NCBI RefSeq assembly: GCF_002964705.1
Contig: NZ_PQCD01000049.1
Location: 452,323 to 516,322 of the forward strand
Reading direction: 5' to 3'
Origin: Pseudoalteromonas sp. T1lg75
GTDB lineage: Bacteria > Pseudomonadota > Gammaproteobacteria > Enterobacterales > Alteromonadaceae
DNA length: 64,000 nucleotides
In this document: positions 57,675 to 64,000 of the stretch, in pieces
How positions within the stretch are numbered: position 1 is the stretch's first letter
How the letters are laid out: every line of letters begins with the position of its first letter
Program-made: the position numbers and the translations under genes
Notes under the pieces: generated by a model
Told to the model about the DNA's origin: nothing
Database searches by the model: none
The model's input: only the letters and a program-made list of their open reading frames with translations

Positions 57675-57746
57675 CCATAACAAAGCACTGCTACGGAAAA
57701 TTTACTCGCTGGCGATCCTAAATTTCCGCAGAGCGCGGCGCTAGCC
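57675..57746 (+). other. attC site closing the Pycsar-like cassette, altered right core
   Basis: The left core CCATAAC (57675-57681) differs by one base from the complement of this cassette's start (TTATAG). The centre pairs GGAAAATTTA with TAAATTTCC (one unpaired A). The right end reads GCGGCG/CTAGCC, where a normal site would have GTTRRRY. The missing TT means either that the next cassette is gone and the join is to non-cassette DNA, or that the core has mutated. The cassette spans 56165-57740. Confidence 0.75.
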
Positions 57747-57780
57747 CATAGAAATTTTTATACGAAATTCATCTAATATA

Positions 57781-57808
57781 GCCGACGACCTAACTTATTT
57801 CTGTCCAG
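57781..57808. repeat. Short copy of the intI 3'-flank sequence
   Basis: AGCCGACG...CTAAC..ATTTCTG.CC here resembles 54653-54680 next to the intI relic. It suggests that another integrase-flank boundary once stood to the right of the Pycsar cassette. The match is short. The remaining DNA up to 58024 shows no gene. Confidence 0.3.
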
Positions 57809-58024
57809 AACCTTCACAGTGGGCACTTTCTAACGCATGTACTGGCTTTCTGCGCTCCACTTTATATGTATTAAGAGCTGTTTTGTGCATCAGTAACGCT
57901 GGATTAGATTAGAATCTCATACTCTACTGGCCCTTGGATCTTTGCTGAACACAGCTATCTAAAAGGGCTACACTTAATCTGAAGTAGCAACTACGATCAG
58001 AAGTCTATTCAGAGGGATTCAGTT

Positions 58025-59341
58025 ATGTTAACCGATCAACAAGGTAATAACTTGTCAGGCTCGACAGTAGAAGCGGTAGAGGCATATGACAGGGCAGTAA
58101 CCACCTTCAATCTTTACCGTGGCGATCCTTTTACTTTGTTAGACAAAGCTATTGAGCTGGCTCCATCTTTTGGAATGGCTTATATCCTCAAGGCATATCT
58201 ACACATTGTGGCGACGGAGCCTGATTCGATAACCATAGCTCATAAAATTGTTGAAAAGGCGAAAGCACAATCGCTCGATGAAAGAGAAAAATCCCATATA
58301 ACAGCCTTGCATCATTTACTCAAAGGAAACTGGAGTGATGCAGCTACTGTATTGGATTACCATAATATCGCTTATCCTCATGATCTTATTGGTTTGCAGG
58401 TTGGCCACTTGATTGATTTCTATCGGGCAAGCTCCAGAAATCTGCGTGACCGAATGGGCCGAGTATTGCGTAAATGGTCTCCTGATATGCCTGGTTACTC
58501 CATCGTACTGGGAATGCACTCCTTTGGTTTGGAGGAATGTGGTCATTATGCACAAGCAGAAGAGGCTGGACGCCAAGCTATCGAGATGGAACCCCTTGAT
58601 TGTTGGGCACACCATGCCGTTACCCATGTAATGGAAATGCAGGGGCGTGTCCAGGATGGTATAGGTTGGATGATTACCAGACAGCCTGATTGGTCCGGTG
58701 ATGATAACTTTTTTAAGGTGCATAATTGGTGGCACCTGGCACTCTATTATCTGGATCTGGGGCAATTCGAAGAAGCTCTTACACTTTATGACGGACCGGT
58801 TCGCGAAGACCGTAGCGGTGTTGCTTTAGATATGGTTGATGCCTCGGCACTTCTATGGCGGCTTGAACTATTAGGTTGCAAGGTTGATAACCGTTGGCAG
58901 GAGCTGGCAAATATGTGGGATCGACATGCCGATGGAAAACTTTATCCATTCAATGACTGGCATGCAGTAATGGCCTATTTAGGGGCTGGTCGATATCAAG
59001 AGGTGGAGCGGATTCAGAGTATCTACCAGTCAGTAAGTAACCCACGGAACGAAGTAGATGTATGGGCTCATCAAACAGGATTGCCTCTGATTAAAGGATT
59101 TCAGGCTTTCTGGAATGGAGATTATAAGATCGCAGTAGATAATCTCTATAGGGCTCGTTACATATCCAATAGCTTCGGAGGCAGTCATGCTCAGCGTGAT
59201 ATCATAGACTGGACATTGACTGAGGCAGCTTTGCGAGGAGGCATGAGAAATATGGCTGAATCCCTCGCTAACGAACGTTTGGCATTGAAGCCCCATAGTG
59301 CTTTGAATCTGAATTTTCTTTCCAGAGCTTCATCTGTTTAG
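58025..59341 (+). CDS. TTC38-like tetratricopeptide protein
   Basis: A 438-residue soluble protein. The sequence follows the TPR-38 family over its length: LDKAIELAPSFGMAYILKAYL, REKSHITAL, PGYSIVLGMHSFGLEECGHY, DCWAHHAVTHVMEMQGR, HNWWHLALYYLDLGQFEEAL, LDMVDASALLWRLELLG and YPFNDWHAVMAYLGAGR. The biochemical role of this family is not known. AGAGGGA precedes the ATG. It stands between the two cassette arrays with its own terminator and no attC, so it is not a cassette. Its GC content is intermediate. Confidence 0.82.
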   Translation: MLTDQQGNNLSGSTVEAVEAYDRAVTTFNLYRGDPFTLLDKAIELAPSFGMAYILKAYLHIVATEPDSITIAHKIVEKAKAQSLDEREKSHITALHHLLKGNWSDAATVLDYHNIAYPHDLIGLQVGHLIDFYRASSRNLRDRMGRVLRKWSPDMPGYSIVLGMHSFGLEECGHYAQAEEAGRQAIEMEPLDCWAHHAVTHVMEMQGRVQDGIGWMITRQPDWSGDDNFFKVHNWWHLALYYLDLGQFEEALTLYDGPVREDRSGVALDMVDASALLWRLELLGCKVDNRWQELANMWDRHADGKLYPFNDWHAVMAYLGAGRYQEVERIQSIYQSVSNPRNEVDVWAHQTGLPLIKGFQAFWNGDYKIAVDNLYRARYISNSFGGSHAQRDIIDWTLTEAALRGGMRNMAESLANERLALKPHSALNLNFLSRASSV

Positions 59342-59373
59342 GCGATCAATGATAAGTCAGGCCTTGTATAGTG

Positions 59374-59407
59374 AAAATGGCTGCTTATTTTAAAGCAGCC
59401 ATTTTTT
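59374..59407 (+). terminator. Terminator after the TTC38-like gene
   Basis: AATGGCTGCTT and AAGCAGCCATT pair perfectly around ATTTTA and are followed by TTTT. Another hairpin (TTCGGATA/TATCCGAA, 59464-59487) lies further on without a T-run on either strand. Confidence 0.9.
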
Positions 59408-59561
59408 CTCGGCAAAGGTCGCGATTTATGGAGCAATTGGTTAAGAATAAACGCCCTTTTTGTTTCGGATACTAAAAGTTATCCGAAGAAGTAAAAAAGC
59501 TTGGTCTCAGCTAAAACAAAAATGTCCAATTTTTGCTTACGTGTATTTGCCCCAAAACAAG

Positions 59562-60539
59562 CTAGAAAATTTTGCTCAAAGGGCTAACAACACCGTTTGC
59601 ACCTTGCTGTAAAACATGAGTATAAATCTGAGTGGTTTTAACGTCTGAATGACCCAGTTGACTTTGGACTGTGCGAATGTCTGCTCCTGATTGCAAAAGA
59701 TGAGTCGCGAACGAGTGTCTAAACGTATGTGGTGTAATTAACTTTGTAATCCCCGACTGTTTTAAAGCAGCCTTCACCGCCTTCCTGACACAAGTTGGAT
59801 GAAAATGATGTCGACGAATTTCTCCCGTTTTTGGATCGCCGCTTAATTTATAGGATGGAAATAGATACTGCCAAGCCAACGACTTGTTCGCAGATGGATA
59901 TTTCTTTGCTAACGCATTCGGCATCCAAACGCCGGCATATTGTTCATTTTTTAAGTCAAGTTGTAGATATTCATCCACTTGCATAATTTGATTTCTTAAC
60001 AATGGAATAAGCTCATTTGCAAGTGTTACAATTCGATGTTTATTGCCTTTTCCATTCCAGACTTGAATACATTTATAGTCAAAATCAATGTCTTTCACTC
60101 TGAGCTGTACCGCCTCCATTACCCTTAAACCGCTTCCGTACATTAATCCCGCAATTATGTAATAGCGCTTTTTCATAAACGACAATATTTCTTTGACTTC
60201 TTCTGGTGTCATTACGACTGGCAATTTGGGTTGTCTATTGCTTTTGACAAATTTTAAGTCCAACGACAATTCTTCTTTTACTATGTGTTTGTACAAAAAC
60301 GCTAATGCATTTAATGCGGCCATTTGCGTTCTAGGCGACATATTTCTCTTTAAAATTAAGTGGTCTAAAAACTCAACCACTTCGTTATCACCCATAGTAG
60401 TGGGATGTCTTTTATTATGAAAATGTATGAAATTAGATATCCAACTAAGGTAAGCGTTAACCGTTCTCAGTGAATACTGTCGAGTCAACATGTAGTCTGC
60501 GATGTAATTTAAATAAGGCGAGCGAGTTTTCATTTTCAT
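59562..60539 (-). CDS. intI: Integron integrase IntI
   Basis: A 325-residue tyrosine recombinase. The N-terminal SAM-like domain includes YSLRTVNAYLSWISNFIHFHNKRHP. The catalytic residues sit in GLMYGSGLRVMEAVQLRVKDID (Arg), TPHTFRHSFATHLLQSG (His, Arg), LGHSDVKTTQIYTHV (His, Tyr). The IntI-specific insert (YLFPSYKLSGDPKTGEIRRHHFHPTCVRKAV) is present. The frame is intact from ATG 60539 to TAG. It recombines attI with the folded bottom strand of attC. Expression is probably controlled by LexA through the box 19 bases upstream of the start codon. Confidence 0.96.
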   Translation of the reverse strand: MKMKTRSPYLNYIADYMLTRQYSLRTVNAYLSWISNFIHFHNKRHPTTMGDNEVVEFLDHLILKRNMSPRTQMAALNALAFLYKHIVKEELSLDLKFVKSNRQPKLPVVMTPEEVKEILSFMKKRYYIIAGLMYGSGLRVMEAVQLRVKDIDFDYKCIQVWNGKGNKHRIVTLANELIPLLRNQIMQVDEYLQLDLKNEQYAGVWMPNALAKKYPSANKSLAWQYLFPSYKLSGDPKTGEIRRHHFHPTCVRKAVKAALKQSGITKLITPHTFRHSFATHLLQSGADIRTVQSQLGHSDVKTTQIYTHVLQQGANGVVSPLSKIF

Positions 60540-60558
60540 TCCTTTGAAAATATGTAAA

Positions 60559-60578
60559 TACTGTATATTAAAACAGTT
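60559..60578 (-). promoter_or_regulatory. LexA (SOS) box upstream of intI
   Basis: CTGT-ATATTAAA-ACAG (60561-60576) is an exact CTGT-N8-ACAG match within TACTGTATAT...ACAGTT. About 16 of 20 bases agree with the E. coli LexA consensus. SOS control of integron integrases is established in Vibrio cholerae and in class 1 integrons. Confidence 0.85.
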
Positions 60579-60668
60579 ATAGCGTAATCGCTCACATAGT
60601 CAAGAAAACGACCCAATCGCGTGCTTTTGTCGCAAGATGAAAACGAGCAATAGCTATTTTTAATAATA

Positions 60669-60770
60669 TTGGCAATAAGTTAACTAGTCTGTTAAAAATA
60701 TATCATTCAGAAAAGTGAGCGGTAGCGTAGTAGAAAAACGCGCGATTCGCTCGCTATAAACATGTTATAT
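60669..60770 (+). other. attI site with cassette promoter candidate
   Basis: The first cassette joins at G60764/T60765 (GTTATAT). Its TTATAT start is the complement of the ATATAAC core at 61135, which proves the junction. A possible cassette promoter is TTGGCA (60669-60674), 17 bases, TTAAAA (60692-60697); it is a modest match. The stretch 60579-60764 has no gene. Confidence 0.65.
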
Positions 60771-60781
60771 GCCTTTGGAGA

Positions 60782-61129
60782 ATGATGTTTAATTCAACGG
60801 ATGATTACCTATTAAAACTTGCTGAAAAAAATGTGCTCGCTGGCGAAAAAGATGCTGTTCTAGCTGCACTTGAAGAAAGCGGAAAGTGGGAACAGTGCAT
60901 AGAGTGGCGCATTTCAACGTATACTGAAACAACGATTTCACACGAAATGTTCAATGACGAAAAACGTTTTCGTGTCCATGTTAAGTGCGATCATGAGTTT
61001 AGTTGTTTAAGTCCTACTGTTGAACGAGCATTAGAAATGGCAGGCTTGTACCAACAACTAATATTTAAGTTGTTTCATCAAGTTGGTTGGGCTTCTTGGG
61101 AAAGTATTGATGTTTTAAGGTCAGAGTAA
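60782..61129 (+). CDS. Cassette 1 protein, unknown function
   Basis: A 115-residue acidic soluble protein with no signal peptide or membrane helix (segments: LLKLAEKNVLAGEKDAVLAALEESGKW, FRVHVKCDHEFSCLSP). GGAG precedes two adjacent ATG codons (60782, 60785). As the first cassette it is nearest any attI promoter and is likely the best expressed. I do not recognise the family. Confidence 0.72.
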   Translation: MMFNSTDDYLLKLAEKNVLAGEKDAVLAALEESGKWEQCIEWRISTYTETTISHEMFNDEKRFRVHVKCDHEFSCLSPTVERALEMAGLYQQLIFKLFHQVGWASWESIDVLRSE

Positions 61130-61134
61130 TCGGC

Positions 61135-61234
61135 ATATAACAAGTTACTCAAAAGGACGCAAAACGCTTGGCTTGCGCTCCTTCGTCGCTAATTTTAGCC
61201 AAGCATTTATGCGCCCATTAGTAAGGCGTTAGCT
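61135..61234 (+). other. attC site of cassette 1
   Basis: Left core ATATAAC (61135-61141), right core GTTAGCT (61228-61234), with inner complementary blocks CGCTTGGCT and AGCCAAGC. It is nearly identical to the cassette 4 site at 63087. The cut is at G61228/T61229. Confidence 0.95.
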
Positions 61235-61246
61235 TTCAAGGATGGT

Positions 61247-61573
61247 ATGTCTATAACTGATAGCCAAACGATTGACTCAGTCATTCGCAGCGATGAACAT
61301 AATGATGTGGTGTTACTGATTACTGATCATCTTGATTGGTCAGAGCCACAAGAACACTTATTAGCATTGCAACAGAAATTGAATACGTATATTTCTTTTG
61401 TGGAATCAGGACAATTGTTCAGTGATTTTCCTGACACCAAAAATAAAGAGGTTTCCATTTTAATTGCCTGCGGATTTGAACCAGTCAATGCAGCACTTAG
61501 TTTTTTTAAAAAAGCAGATGTGTTCTTAAACGATAGGCTCAACATCAGGCTAAGGTATGCAATTGAAAGCTAA
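61247..61573 (+). CDS. Cassette 2 protein, DUF6572-like
   Basis: A 108-residue soluble protein. SITDSQTIDSV, VVLLITDHLDW and QEHLLALQQKLNTYISFVESGQL resemble the DUF6572 family, which is frequent in genome islands and of unknown function. AAGGATGG precedes the ATG. The stop codon lies inside the attC left core. Confidence 0.72.
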   Translation: MSITDSQTIDSVIRSDEHNDVVLLITDHLDWSEPQEHLLALQQKLNTYISFVESGQLFSDFPDTKNKEVSILIACGFEPVNAALSFFKKADVFLNDRLNIRLRYAIES

Positions 61574-61670
61574 CAAGTCAATTATGGCATGGACGCAAAA
61601 CGCATGGCTTGTGCTCCTTCGTCGCTAAGTATAGCCATGCATTTATGCGCCCCATATTGAGGCGTTAGGC
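61568..61670 (+). other. attC site of cassette 2
   Basis: Left core AGCTAAC (61568-61574), the complement of the cassette start TTAGCT; right core GTTAGGC (61664-61670). Inner stem blocks are GCATGGCT and AGCCATGC. The cut is at G61664/T61665. Confidence 0.95.
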
Positions 61671-61687
61671 ATTTATATCAGGGCATT

Positions 61688-62353
61688 ATGAAGTTACTTC
61701 TACTATCGTTATCTTTTTTGATTTTAAGCGCTTGTTCTAGCGTTAGTGAAGTTGGCTACCCCGACTTTGTGAATTTAAAGCCTGAGTACACCATCGTTTG
61801 GGGGCATATAGAAAAAGGCGAATATTTATCTGAGCTCGAAAGTGAATGCGCTAAAGATCGAATATGCATTTCTTTAGATCCACCTCCACTCAAACTTACC
61901 ATAGAAGTAGAAGAAGTTATTTACGGGCATATCCAATCAAAATTTGTTACGGCTTACACAACCAGTCATTATGGATTGGCTACATACTTTGATGACGTAC
62001 CTTATCTATTTTTACTAAAAAGCAATGGAAAAGACCTTATAATTCCTAGATATAGTCCTAAGGAAATTGCTTTTGATGTAAACGATAAACCAACACTTCC
62101 CATGCTAAGCGTCAATGACACCCCTAACTGGCTTCCTTGTGAAATATCCAAGCTAAATAGGGAGATAAAATACGATGGTGCAGATGAATATGTTTTGCAC
62201 GCAATAGAATCCTTCTCTTCAGAAGACCTAAAAACTATTAAAGATTTTTCTATTATTTCAGAATACTCTGTTCGCGTTATACGCGGTATTTATTTGTCTG
62301 ATTTAAAAAGCTATTTGGCTGATAAGGTTACATTAAATAATTGTGCTAAATAA
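61688..62353 (+). CDS. Cassette 3 lipoprotein, unknown function
   Basis: A 221-residue protein with a lipoprotein signal (MKLLLLSLSFLILSAC, lipobox LSAC, Cys16; Ser at +2 suggests the outer membrane). The mature part is beta-rich (YTIVWGHIEKGEY, LKLTIEVEEVIYGHIQSKFVTAY), with several cysteines. I do not recognise the family; the pattern resembles exported lipoproteins common in cassettes. Confidence 0.72.
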   Translation: MKLLLLSLSFLILSACSSVSEVGYPDFVNLKPEYTIVWGHIEKGEYLSELESECAKDRICISLDPPPLKLTIEVEEVIYGHIQSKFVTAYTTSHYGLATYFDDVPYLFLLKSNGKDLIIPRYSPKEIAFDVNDKPTLPMLSVNDTPNWLPCEISKLNREIKYDGADEYVLHAIESFSSEDLKTIKDFSIISEYSVRVIRGIYLSDLKSYLADKVTLNNCAK

Positions 62354-62354
62354 A

Positions 62355-62455
62355 GCCTAACAAACTGTTTAAAATGGACGTCTTACTGCTTGGCTGGCGC
62401 TCATTCTTCGCTAAGTTTAGCCAAGCGTAATCCGCCCATTAACAGGGCGTTAGGT
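62355..62455 (+). other. attC site of cassette 3
   Basis: Left core GCCTAAC (62355-62361), the complement of the cassette start TTAGGC; right core GTTAGGT (62449-62455). Inner blocks are GCTTGGCT and AGCCAAGC. The cut is at G62449/T62450. It is the most divergent site of the array. Confidence 0.94.
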
Positions 62456-62475
62456 GCAAGGAGTATTTCAATCAC

Positions 62476-63084
62476 ATGAGTGGACATAAAGCATCAATTA
62501 TTGCAACTGTAGCTATGGGCTTGATTGGTGTAATCGTAGCTTTGTATATTCATTACGACACTCCTGAATTGGATATATCTGGTACGGTGACGGAAAAACA
62601 AGTTGAAGAAAATGGACAAAAACTTAGTCCCACCATAAACATTAAAGAGCTGTTTATTACTCCTGTAGACACAAAAATCCCTTCAACTTTTTTTGCTGAG
62701 ATAACAAATACAGGCTCAACTGCAGCTCAAAACTTTGAAATACTAATCGACTTTGGTGAATCAACAGTAGAAAAGTGCGAGTTTACGCCAAACTCGGTCG
62801 TAAAGGTTAAAGATACCGAAGAACTATCTGCAAGAATTCTCCAAATATCAAACCTCAACGAAGACACATCTTTGTATCTAGTTTGTTCAACTAATCTTCC
62901 TTATTTTAAAAAACTATGGGTTGGTGGAGGAAACATTGGGTTTGAAAAGTCTATTGATTATGATGCATATAAAGAGATGAGAGCCGGAGAAAAAGTATCT
63001 TTTTACACTGGTCTTTGGAGGTTCATCCTTGTAGGCTTCTGTGCACTGTTTTTCTTTAAGCTTGTTGGCATTTTATTTGACTAA
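62476..63084 (+). CDS. Cassette 4 membrane protein, unknown function
   Basis: A 202-residue protein with an N-terminal helix (residues about 8-27, ATVAMGLIGVIVALYI) and a C-terminal helix (about 180-200, FILVGFCALFFFKLVGILF). Between them is a beta-rich domain (FFAEITNTGSTAAQNFEILIDFG) that looks like an extracytoplasmic Ig-type fold. The family is not recognised. Confidence 0.72.
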   Translation: MSGHKASIIATVAMGLIGVIVALYIHYDTPELDISGTVTEKQVEENGQKLSPTINIKELFITPVDTKIPSTFFAEITNTGSTAAQNFEILIDFGESTVEKCEFTPNSVVKVKDTEELSARILQISNLNEDTSLYLVCSTNLPYFKKLWVGGGNIGFEKSIDYDAYKEMRAGEKVSFYTGLWRFILVGFCALFFFKLVGILFD

Positions 63085-63086
63085 GC

Positions 63087-63186
63087 ACCTAACAAGTTGC
63101 TCAAAAGGACGCAAAACGCTTGGCTTGTGCTCCTTCGTCGCTAATTTTAGCCAAGCATTTATGCGCCCATTAGCAAGGCGTTAGTT
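63087..63186 (+). other. attC site of cassette 4
   Basis: Left core ACCTAAC (63087-63093), the complement of the cassette start TTAGGT; right core GTTAGTT (63180-63186). Outside the cores it differs from the cassette 1 site at only about three positions. The cut is at G63180/T63181. Confidence 0.95.
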
Positions 63187-63201
63187 TTACAAGGAAGTAT
63201 T

Positions 63202-63822
63202 GTGTTTCAATCTAGCCAAGTATTTATAGATAATATTCATAAGAGCTTTCAATTCTTAAAGCAGTTTGGCTTTGAGAGCAAACCAGCTAAAACTTTTAGA
63301 GATGAAACATCAATTTGTTATACGTCCTCTATCCTTATGGTTGTCTTTTGTCACAGTAGTTATAACGATGATTATTGGTGTGTGATTGGAAAGCCTGATA
63401 CTGATTATCCTAAAAAGCCTGTTTCTCTTGCTGATTTGCTCAACGAACTTGAAAGTAAGCCTGAGCTTCCAAAAGACTCTGCACAGGCTATTCAAAAAAC
63501 CTCAGAGATAATGAAAAATGAGTTGAAAGAACTCCTAAATGGAAAGTTAAACCTAATTACAAAAATTTGGGCTAAAGAGGAATCTGCGGCACAAGATATA
63601 TATAGCTATCAAAAAGAAGTAGCATTGTATTGTGAGTCAATTGGCAATGCTGAGATATTAGAAATACCAAATACGGTAGAAGCATTGGGCAGTAGTTTTT
63701 TGCAGCGGTTCTCAGAGCACGATTTTTCGCAAAAAACTACTTGGGTAGTTATTACAAAACTTGCAGACTTTAATTGCAATAGCTATGAACTGGCAAAAGA
63801 AGTAGCCCAGCAGCATAAGTAA
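63202..63822 (+). CDS. Cassette 5 protein, unknown function
   Basis: A 206-residue soluble protein starting at GTG 63202 after AAGGAAG. Features: FKQFGFESK-like FLKQFGFESKPA, an aromatic stretch (SSYNDDYWCVIG), a helical middle (AIQKTSEIMKNELKELLNGKLN) and QRFSEHDF near the end. The family is not recognised. Confidence 0.7.
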   Translation: MFQSSQVFIDNIHKSFQFLKQFGFESKPAKTFRDETSICYTSSILMVVFCHSSYNDDYWCVIGKPDTDYPKKPVSLADLLNELESKPELPKDSAQAIQKTSEIMKNELKELLNGKLNLITKIWAKEESAAQDIYSYQKEVALYCESIGNAEILEIPNTVEALGSSFLQRFSEHDFSQKTTWVVITKLADFNCNSYELAKEVAQQHK

Positions 63823-63920
63823 AACTAACAAGCTAATTAATAAGGACAAAAAACAGTTGGCTGTTTTCGTTCCTCAACATTTTAGCCAACAATTTTTTGC
63901 CCATTATTAGGGCGTTAAAA
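63823..63920 (+). other. attC site of cassette 5
   Basis: Left core AACTAAC (63823-63829), the complement of the cassette start TTAGTT; right core GTTAAAA (63914-63920). Inner blocks are AGTTGGCT and AGCCAAC. The cut is at G63914/T63915. Confidence 0.94.
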
Positions 63921-63925
63921 ACACT

Positions 63926-64000
63926 ATGAGAACAATTTCCATATTTCTAGCTTTACTGGTTCCTTTTTCGCTAAAGGCTGATTTTAAACCTGAGAAAGTC
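63926..64000 (+). CDS. Cassette 6 protein, 5' part only
   Basis: ATG at 63926 opens a frame that runs off the window after 25 codons. The N-terminus (MRTISIFLALLVPFSLKADF) is a signal peptide with likely cleavage after LKA. The product is probably periplasmic. The array clearly continues to the right. Confidence 0.6.
   Translation, partial: MRTISIFLALLVPFSLKADFKPEKV

Larger units (their letters stand above)
59562..64000. mobile_element. Integron with integrase, attI and at least six cassettes
   Basis: A divergent intI gene, a LexA box, an attI junction at G60764/T60765, and cassettes spanning 60765-61228, 61229-61664, 61665-62449, 62450-63180, 63181-63914 and from 63915 past the window end. 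All cassette genes point away from intI. The attC sites are 98-103 nt and similar to each other, as in sedentary chromosomal integrons rather than resistance integrons. No resistance gene is present. Confidence 0.95.

Noticed and set aside
58025..59341. TTC38-like gene as an integron cassette
   Set aside because: No attC follows it. It ends at a classical terminator, and no core sequence marks its start.
60540..64000. Antibiotic-resistance (class 1-3) integron
   Set aside because: There is no sul1/qacE end, no resistance cassette, and the attC sites are of one host-like type.

Overview
This is chromosomal DNA from a gammaproteobacterium, most likely a marine member of the Alteromonadales. 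The evidence is the block map-glnD-dapD facing rpsB-tsf-pyrH-frr-uppS-cdsA-dxr-rseP-bamA-skp-lpxD-fabZ-lpxA, the lpxB-rnhB-dnaE-accA-tilS block, the TonB energising operon with a DUF3450 protein and a TtpC-type proton-channel protein, and a large TonB-dependent receptor. No species can be named from the sequence alone.

Region by region: 1-983 is the end of a frameshifted DNA polymerase II gene. 1240-9816 holds a TonB-dependent receptor, then a six-gene TonB energy-transduction operon whose ttpC reading frame is broken once. 9896-12494 holds a lipoprotein of unknown function, a DksA/TraR-type zinc-finger protein, a MITE-like inverted-repeat element and dusC. 12681-15054 is a RiPP metallophore-type cluster: a secreted Cys-rich precursor with 13 EGKCG motifs, a DUF692 (MNIO) enzyme, a DUF2063 partner and a 41-residue membrane peptide. 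15107-20584 (minus strand) encodes an LD-carboxypeptidase, DapD, GlnD and methionine aminopeptidase. 20876-33871 is the translation, isoprenoid, envelope-assembly and lipid A supercluster. 33973-40299 (minus strand) encodes cytochrome bd oxidase (cydA, with one frameshift, plus cydB and cydX) and its CydDC exporter; it sits between lpxA and lpxB. 40584-48533 resumes with lpxB, rnhB, dnaE, accA, tilS and a small membrane protein. 48440-53667 holds a diguanylate cyclase, a CPA2 cation/proton antiporter, a patatin-like phospholipase and a DUF3014 protein. 53891-54002 is the 4.5S (SRP) RNA.

Right of the SRP RNA the DNA becomes accessory. An intact integron occupies 59562-64000 and continues past the window: an intI gene on the minus strand with a LexA box, an attI junction at 60764/60765, and plus-strand cassettes separated by attC sites. 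In five cassettes the attC left core is the exact reverse complement of that cassette's own first bases, which confirms the boundaries. To the left lies a second, damaged integron-like array: a relic of an intI 3' end (about 54673-54742), an attI-like junction (55268/55269), a cassette for a PD-(D/E)XK nuclease-like protein, and a two-gene cassette encoding a class III nucleotide cyclase and a small membrane effector that together look like a Pycsar anti-phage system. A TTC38-like TPR gene separates the two arrays.

The points most worth attention are the Pycsar-like system carried as a cassette, the tandem relic/intact integron layout, and the EGKCG-repeat RiPP cluster. Frameshifts in polB, ttpC and cydA are mostly single-base losses, so sequencing error must be excluded before any biological reading.
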